A DNA stretch of 8,836 nucleotides from CBFGTA01 sp965651595 (GTDB lineage: Bacteria > Actinomycetota > Actinomycetes > S36-B12 > UBA10799), in the NCBI GenBank assembly GCA_965651595.1, contig CBFGTA010000097.1:1-8836 (forward strand). Reading direction: 5' to 3'. The position numbers and the translations under genes were made by a program. Below are positions 5,671 through 8,836 of this stretch, one piece after another. The stretch's first letter is position 1. Every line of letters begins with the position of its first letter. The notes under the pieces were generated by a model. That model was not told the origin of the DNA. It did no database searches and saw only the letters and a list, made by a program, of their open reading frames with translations.

Positions 5671-6516
5671 GTGGACATCCCGAAAGTTTCGGAACTGCCC
5701 CGACCCCTGGTCATGGGAGTCGTGAACGTCACGCCCGATTCCTTTAGCGACGGTGGGCTGTATTCGACTCCCGCTGACGCGATTGAACGCGGAGTCGCTT
5801 TGATCGGCGAAGGGGCGCACATCGTCGATGTCGGAGGGGAATCAACTCGGCCGGGAGCACAGCGAGTCGATCCAGAGGAAGAACAGGCACGAGTTCTGCC
5901 GGTTGTGGCCGGGCTGGTAGCCAGGAACGTGTTGGTCAGCATCGACACCATGAACGCAGCGACCGCCCGGGCGGCCGCGCGCGAAGGTGCCGTTGTCGTC
6001 AACGACGTCAGTGGGGGGCTGGCTGATCCGGCGATGCTCACCGCGGTGGCCGACACCGGGTGCATGGCAGTCCTCATGCACTGGCGTGCCCACGCCTCCG
6101 ACATGGAGCGGTACGCAACGTACACCGAAGTAGCCACTGACGTGGCTGACCACCTCCAGAACAGGGCCGTGGCCGCCGTGGCCGCAGGTATCGATTCGGA
6201 CCGAATCATCATTGATCCGGGGCTGGGGTTCGCTAAGCGGCCTCACCACAATTGGGAGCTGCTCGCGCAACTCGAAGTGCTGGTGGGACTCGGATGGCCA
6301 GTCCTCATCGGCGCGTCACGTAAGCGCTTCGTCACCGAGGTTGCCAGGCGAGGTTCGGTGGCCGCACCGACTTTGGCGGAACGAGATCACGCCAGCGACA
6401 TCGTGGCTGCGTTGGCTGTCGCCCAAGGCGCCTGGGGTGTCCGAGTACACAATCCGCAGGGAGCAACTCGGGCACTCGCCGTGGCCGAGGCCTGGACGAA
6501 AGGACACGCCCGATGA
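5671..6516 (+). CDS. folP: Dihydropteroate synthase FolP
   Basis: Encodes 281 residues from the GTG at 5671. It joins 6-hydroxymethyl-7,8-dihydropterin pyrophosphate to p-aminobenzoate to give 7,8-dihydropteroate, and is the target of sulfonamides. Family motifs in a TIM-barrel order: MGVVNVTPDSFSDGG at residues 15-29, GGESTRPGA at 55-63, NDVSGG at 111-116, VLMHWRAH near 133, DPGLGFAKR at 182-190 and IGASRKRF at 213-220, which together cover the pterin, pyrophosphate and pABA sites. Length is typical. No clear Shine-Dalgarno precedes the GTG; the gap to folE is only nine bases, so translation probably depends on coupling to folE. The next start downstream, ATG 5713, would cut off the first beta strand. 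It ends in an ATGA overlap with folB. The sequence looks like the functional FolP1 type rather than the divergent FolP2 paralogue, but I cannot test that here. Confidence 0.95.
   Translation: MDIPKVSELPRPLVMGVVNVTPDSFSDGGLYSTPADAIERGVALIGEGAHIVDVGGESTRPGAQRVDPEEEQARVLPVVAGLVARNVLVSIDTMNAATARAAAREGAVVVNDVSGGLADPAMLTAVADTGCMAVLMHWRAHASDMERYATYTEVATDVADHLQNRAVAAVAAGIDSDRIIIDPGLGFAKRPHHNWELLAQLEVLVGLGWPVLIGASRKRFVTEVARRGSVAAPTLAERDHASDIVAALAVAQGAWGVRVHNPQGATRALAVAEAWTKGHAR
6499..6504 (+). promoter_or_regulatory. Shine-Dalgarno AAAGGA of folB
   Basis: AAAGGA, within the last codons of folP, lies eight bases before the folB ATG at 6513 and supports the four-base ATGA overlap as the true start. Confidence 0.6.
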
Positions 6517-6941
6517 CTCAGTTCGGACTCGAAGGACTCGACCGAATCGAGGTCCGCGGCATCACCGCAAAGGGGTACCACGGAGTGCTTCCGACAGAAC
6601 GCGAACAGGGGCAGCAGTTCGTCGTCGATGTCGTGTTGTTCGGTAACATCCGGCCAGCGTCAAGGACCGATCGGTTGGAGGCGACAGTCGACTACTCCCA
6701 GGTGGCCCAGGTTGTGAGCGCCATCGTGGCGGGACCGGCAAAGAACCTGATCGAAACTCTGGCAGAAGACGTCGCCACTCAGGTTCTGGCAGAAGCTAGC
6801 GGCCTGCCCCGCGGCGCGTCTGACACAGTGGTGGCCGATCGAGTCATCATTGAGGCGGTCGAAGTGACCGTTCACAAGCCGGACGCCCCGGTGGGAGTTC
6901 CGTTCGGCGATGTTGCTGTGACGGTGACTCGCTACCGATGA
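6513..6941 (+). CDS. folB: Dihydroneopterin aldolase FolB
   Basis: Encodes 142 residues. It cleaves 7,8-dihydroneopterin to 6-hydroxymethyl-7,8-dihydropterin and glycolaldehyde, between FolE and FolK in the folate path. The family signature DRIEVRGITAKGYHGVLPTERE is at residues 10-31; E29 aligns with the substrate-binding glutamate (E22 of the Staphylococcus enzyme), DYSQVA holds the active-site tyrosine, LIETLAEDVA carries E81, and K122 in VHKPDAP is the catalytic lysine. It is some 15-20 residues longer than usual: compared with the mycobacterial protein there is extra sequence between the LAEDVATQVL helix and the VEVTVHKP strand (ASGLPRGASDTVVADR region). All expected catalytic residues remain, so I expect an active enzyme. 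Start and stop both overlap neighbours (ATGA with folP and with folK), implying translational coupling. Confidence 0.93.
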   Translation: MTQFGLEGLDRIEVRGITAKGYHGVLPTEREQGQQFVVDVVLFGNIRPASRTDRLEATVDYSQVAQVVSAIVAGPAKNLIETLAEDVATQVLAEASGLPRGASDTVVADRVIIEAVEVTVHKPDAPVGVPFGDVAVTVTRYR

Positions 6942-7486
6942 CGAATCCGGCAGATTCGACCGCGACCGAACGTCCGCTGTGGCAGGTGGTGGTCGGGGTA
7001 GGTGCGAATCTTGGGTCCCCGCAGGACACCATTGCCCAGCTTGCAGCCGAGATGGTCGCCGCACCCTGGATCAACCGGCTCACGGCGTCGTCCCTGTACA
7101 TGACGAACCCCGTTGGGGGACCGCCGCAGCCGGACTATGTTAACGGCGTCATGGTGGTGGATTCGCAGGTCGCTCCCGACCGAGTGCTGGTGTATCTGCA
7201 GCAGTGGGAACAACAGTTTGGGCGAGAGCGGTCGGTCCGCTGGGGCCCACGAACTTTAGACCTCGACATCGTTGACGCCCACCACGGCGAACAGTCGTAC
7301 GTCCATCACGAGCCCGATCTCATCATCCCTCACCCTCGTGCGCTTAAACGTGCATTCGTCTTGATCCCCTGGGCGGAAGTTGCGAGCGGTTGGGTGGTGT
7401 CAGGGACGGACTCGACTGTCGAGCAATGGCGGCGGCGATTACCAGTACATGAGCTCGACGGTGTCCGGCGATTGGCATCAGAGTGA
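6938..7486 (+). CDS. folK: 2-amino-4-hydroxy-6-hydroxymethyldihydropteridine pyrophosphokinase FolK
   Basis: Encodes 182 residues. It transfers pyrophosphate from ATP to 6-hydroxymethyl-7,8-dihydropterin, making the substrate of FolP. GVGANLGSPQDTI at the N-terminus, SLYMTNPVGGPPQPDYVNGV in the middle and RWGPRTLDLDIV are the family motifs; D108 and D110 in the last one match the magnesium-binding aspartates. HHEPDLIIPHPRALKRAFVLIPWAEV is the conserved C-terminal part. The first 15 residues are not conserved. It begins in an ATGA overlap with the folB stop; only a weak GGTGA ten bases upstream could serve as a ribosome binding site, so coupling to folB is likely. It closes the ftsH-folE-folP-folB-folK run; the next gene has its own promoter 126 bases on. 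Confidence 0.95.
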   Translation: MTNPADSTATERPLWQVVVGVGANLGSPQDTIAQLAAEMVAAPWINRLTASSLYMTNPVGGPPQPDYVNGVMVVDSQVAPDRVLVYLQQWEQQFGRERSVRWGPRTLDLDIVDAHHGEQSYVHHEPDLIIPHPRALKRAFVLIPWAEVASGWVVSGTDSTVEQWRRRLPVHELDGVRRLASE

Positions 7487-7499
7487 TTCGGCAGCGAAA

Positions 7500-7546
7500 G
7501 GGCCGGGTAACTCCCGGGTCCGGGGGTCCTGGGTTCGTGGGATGGG
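7500..7546 (+). other. G-quadruplex-type motif in the folK-DUF3180 gap
   Basis: Seven runs of three or more G occur on the plus strand, at 7500-7502, 7505-7507, 7516-7518, 7522-7526, 7531-7533, 7539-7541 and 7544-7546. The last five satisfy the G3+N1-7 rule with loops of 3, 4, 5 and 2 bases. Because it is on the sense strand, it could fold in the 3' end of the fol mRNA as well as in DNA. An inverted repeat (GGTAAC at 7506-7511, GTTACC at 7546-7551) brackets the core and could compete with it as a hairpin. No T-run follows, so it is not a standard terminator. Confidence 0.6.
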
Positions 7547-7551
7547 TTACC
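7506..7551. repeat. Inverted repeat GGTAAC...GTTACC around the G-rich tract
   Basis: GGTAAC (7506-7511) and GTTACC (7546-7551) are perfect complements. Directly inside, TCCC (7512-7515) can pair with GGGA (7539-7542) with a three-base bulge, leaving a long loop. The stem could act as a boundary structure after folK, but the long loop makes this weak as a terminator. Confidence 0.35.
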
Positions 7552-7600
7552 GAGTGACCGCGAAGGCTATCGCGATGCCGGATTGCTGAGGAGCAGGTCG

Positions 7601-7606
7601 TAGCGT
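7601..7606 (+). promoter_or_regulatory. Putative -10 box (TAGCGT) for leaderless transcription of the DUF3180 gene
   Basis: The same hexamer, at the same six-base distance from the ATG, as at the metalloprotease gene. Its TAG is in frame with the gene and blocks any earlier start. A GAGGAG stretch at 7588-7593 lies about 20 bases before the ATG, too far to serve as a normal ribosome binding site. No clear -35 hexamer. Confidence 0.55.
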
Positions 7607-7612
7607 AGAGCC

Positions 7613-8122
7613 ATGCGACCAACATCCGTGAAACTCCTCGCGGCGATCGGAGCGGTTGCTGCGGCATTCGGCTGGGCGATCATCGCTGTGCTCTCGTCGG
7701 TGGGTGGGGTCTTGTTCCCGGTGCCTTGGGTGGCAGCGATCACCATCACCATTGTCGCCCTCGGATTACTCATTTGGGGCGGACTACTTGCCCGGCGATT
7801 GCGAGACCCCCAGTTGCGGCGCGAGATCAACCCCTTCATGGTGGCCAGGACTGCCGCCTTGGCGATGGCGACTTCACGTACCGGGGCTGGTGTGGCCGGC
7901 TTCTATGCGGGGGTTGCCGTTGCTACGTGGCTTCAGGGGGCAGGTGTTATTTCTCGCGCCTACTCGGCAGCAGGCTCGGCCGCTGCGGCGGTGGCCCTCG
8001 CCGCGGTGGGCTTGTGGTTGGAGAGGGTGTGCCGCATTGACGACAGCGACTCCGATGAGCCGCTCCGCCGCGATGATGACAACGGGGACGACTGGGTACT
8101 GCCGGCGGATTCCCCGCACTAA
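7613..8122 (+). CDS. DUF3180 family membrane protein
   Basis: Encodes 169 residues and is predicted to be an integral membrane protein with four helices, at about residues 5-28, 36-60, 82-108 and 115-138, followed by an acidic soluble tail of about 28 residues (DDSDSDEP, DDDNGDD). NPFMVARTAALAMATSRTGAGVAGFYAG and the helix ending in GLWLERVCRI match what I recall of DUF3180, an actinobacterial family always found just after folK (Rv3605c in M. tuberculosis). The function is unknown; the steady link to folate genes has suggested no proven role. Here it is separated from folK by 126 bases and appears to have its own leaderless promoter, so it need not be cotranscribed with the fol genes. The ATG at 7613 is the first possible start, as an in-frame TAG lies at 7601-7603. 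Confidence 0.88.
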   Translation: MRPTSVKLLAAIGAVAAAFGWAIIAVLSSVGGVLFPVPWVAAITITIVALGLLIWGGLLARRLRDPQLRREINPFMVARTAALAMATSRTGAGVAGFYAGVAVATWLQGAGVISRAYSAAGSAAAAVALAAVGLWLERVCRIDDSDSDEPLRRDDDNGDDWVLPADSPH

Positions 8123-8133
8123 GACGCCGTCTT
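8121..8133. terminator. Short hairpin between convergent genes, possible weak bidirectional terminator
   Basis: AAGAC (8121-8125) and GTCTT (8129-8133) pair around a three-base loop, overlapping the DUF3180 stop codon and lying 15 bases beyond the reductase stop on the other strand. The stem is short and only three Ts follow, so the call is tentative. Confidence 0.25.
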
Positions 8134-8148
8134 TGGCCCGCAGGGACA

Positions 8149-8556
8149 TCAGGTCTGTGGGAGGACGGTCAGAACGCGGCCGACGAACTGCTCGTACCGC
8201 CACATGAAAGTCTTGAGGAAGTCTTCGGTGCCCGGGTCAGAAATTTCGCCGTTCTCACCGATGAGTCCAGGAACCGCCTGGATGTATGCCTCTGGTGCGC
8301 TCATCTGAGGAACGTTCAGAAAGGTGAGTGACCCTCGAAGGCTCTGCTGGGCCAGGGCGGTCCCGAGTTTCCCGGTTGATGCACCGATGACCGCCGACGG
8401 CTTCTTGGCCCACGAGTTCTGGCCCGCTGGCCGGCTGCCCCAGTCGATCGCATTCTTGAGCACTCCCGGCACTCCCCGGTTGTACTCGGGTGTGACGAAG
8501 AGCAGTGCATCCACCTCCTCGACCGCTCGCTTCGGGTGTCTACCACGCACGACCAA
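8149..8556 (-). CDS. NADPH-dependent FMN reductase family protein, N-terminally truncated, probable remnant
   Basis: Encodes 135 residues if read from the TTG at 8556. The family (flavodoxin-like NAD(P)H-dependent FMN or quinone reductases) uses NAD(P)H to reduce flavin or quinones in the cytoplasm. Clear matches are VDALLFVTPEYNRGVPGVLKNAIDW and KKPSAVIGASTGKLGTALAQQ, then FLNVPQMSAPEAYIQ and a normal C-terminus. Full-length members have about 185 residues and begin with a strand and a GSxRxxSxN loop that binds the FMN phosphate. That part is absent: the frame stays open only to 8631, closed by a stop at 8632-8634, and contains no ATG or well-placed start; I found no such loop in the other minus frames to the window's end. 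The TTG (or GTG at 8550) has no ribosome binding site. A plus-strand gene starts at 8626 where the missing part should be. No internal stop is present, so decay, if any, is recent, or a short product is kept. Real expression is uncertain. Confidence 0.65.
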   Translation of the reverse strand: MVVRGRHPKRAVEEVDALLFVTPEYNRGVPGVLKNAIDWGSRPAGQNSWAKKPSAVIGASTGKLGTALAQQSLRGSLTFLNVPQMSAPEAYIQAVPGLIGENGEISDPGTEDFLKTFMWRYEQFVGRVLTVLPQT

Positions 8557-8613
8557 GGCTGGGGACAGATTTCGGGTGTTCGCCGAGTCGTGATGGATGG
8601 GAACAGCTTGCAG

Positions 8614-8619
8614 TAGGCT
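8614..8619 (+). promoter_or_regulatory. Putative -10 box (TAGGCT) for leaderless transcription of the 8626 gene
   Basis: TAGGCT fits TANNNT and lies six bases before the GTG at 8626, the same geometry as at 86-91 and 7601-7606. The TAG is in frame with the gene, so GTG 8626 is the earliest start. It lies within the open frame of the opposite-strand reductase fragment. No clear -35 hexamer or Shine-Dalgarno. Confidence 0.5.
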
Positions 8620-8625
8620 GTCGGC

Positions 8626-8836
8626 GTGGCACTAGAGGACCTACCCTTCGATGATCTGCGAGATCGCGCTTTTGCTCTCGCCCATGAACGCAACGACCGA
8701 GGATTCTTTTTCGACCTGTACCGTCATTCGCCCGCTGTGCTGGCCACCGGTGATGAGGGCGGGTCTCTGGGTGAGATCAGCGGAACCATCATCGAACTGG
8801 TCACCGGGGCGCGCGAGGTGTACACGTCCGACAACC
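8626..8836 (+). CDS. Uncharacterised conserved actinobacterial protein, N-terminal part (runs off the window)
   Basis: The frame is open from the GTG at 8626 to the last base, giving 70 residues with no stop. The start reads VALEDLPFDDLRDRAFALAH, followed by ERNDRGFFFDLYRH, then TGDEGGSLGEISGTIIELV and AREVYTSDN. I have an impression of similar small hypothetical proteins in actinobacteria, with the same LPF..LR.RAF.LA.ER.D.GFF.DL..H and EGGSLGEI.G patterns, but I cannot name a domain and give no function. No signal peptide or membrane segment is visible; it looks soluble and helical. GTG 8626 is the first possible start because an in-frame TAG sits at 8614-8616, and there is no ribosome binding site, so leaderless translation is likely. 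It is divergent from, and slightly overlaps the open frame of, the truncated reductase. Confidence 0.75.
   Translation, partial: MALEDLPFDDLRDRAFALAHERNDRGFFFDLYRHSPAVLATGDEGGSLGEISGTIIELVTGAREVYTSDN

Noticed and set aside
8557..8836. Frameshift that would restore the N-terminus of the FMN reductase
   Set aside because: No GSxRxxSxN-like loop is found in the minus-strand frames up to the window end, and the stretch codes for another protein on the plus strand.

Overview
This GC-rich window reads as the chromosome of an actinobacterium (Actinomycetota). The gene order is a well-known actinobacterial block: DUF2342 zinc metalloprotease, tilS, hpt, ftsH, folE, folP, folB, folK and a DUF3180 membrane protein. 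From memory, Mycobacterium tuberculosis has the same genes in two nearby groups (Rv3626c-Rv3624c and Rv3610c-Rv3605c). GTG starts, GTGA/ATGA stop-start overlaps and TANNNT -10 boxes sitting 6-8 bases before start codons fit the same group. I cannot place it below phylum or class.

Layout. Positions 1-97 hold three tandem 17-bp repeats and a leaderless-type promoter. Positions 98-2861 form one plus-strand unit: zinc metalloprotease, tilS (tRNA-Ile lysidine synthetase) and hpt (hypoxanthine phosphoribosyltransferase). A 153-bp gap (2862-3014) carries two small hairpins and an inverted repeat just upstream of the ftsH -10 box. Positions 3015-7486 form a second tight unit: ftsH, folE, folP, folB, folK, with overlaps or a 9-bp gap between genes. 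The next gap (7487-7612) has a strong G-quadruplex-type motif and the promoter of the DUF3180 gene (7613-8122). The right end is the accessory part. A minus-strand NADPH-dependent FMN reductase fragment lacks its N-terminus. It lies head-to-head with, and overlaps the promoter of, an uncharacterised plus-strand gene that starts at 8626 and runs off the window.

How the genes work together. folE, folP, folB and folK cover most of the path from GTP to 7,8-dihydropteroate; the dephosphorylation step, folC and folA are not here. tilS and hpt are old neighbours of ftsH in many Gram-positive bacteria; TilS is needed for correct AUA decoding, Hpt salvages purines, and FtsH is the membrane AAA+ protease.

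I found no previously undescribed multi-gene system. The points most worth a second look are the contrast between leaderless starts at apparent unit heads and Shine-Dalgarno starts inside units, the inverted repeat at ftsH, the G-quadruplex motif after folK, the 17-bp repeats at the left edge, and the truncated reductase beside an uncharacterised conserved gene.
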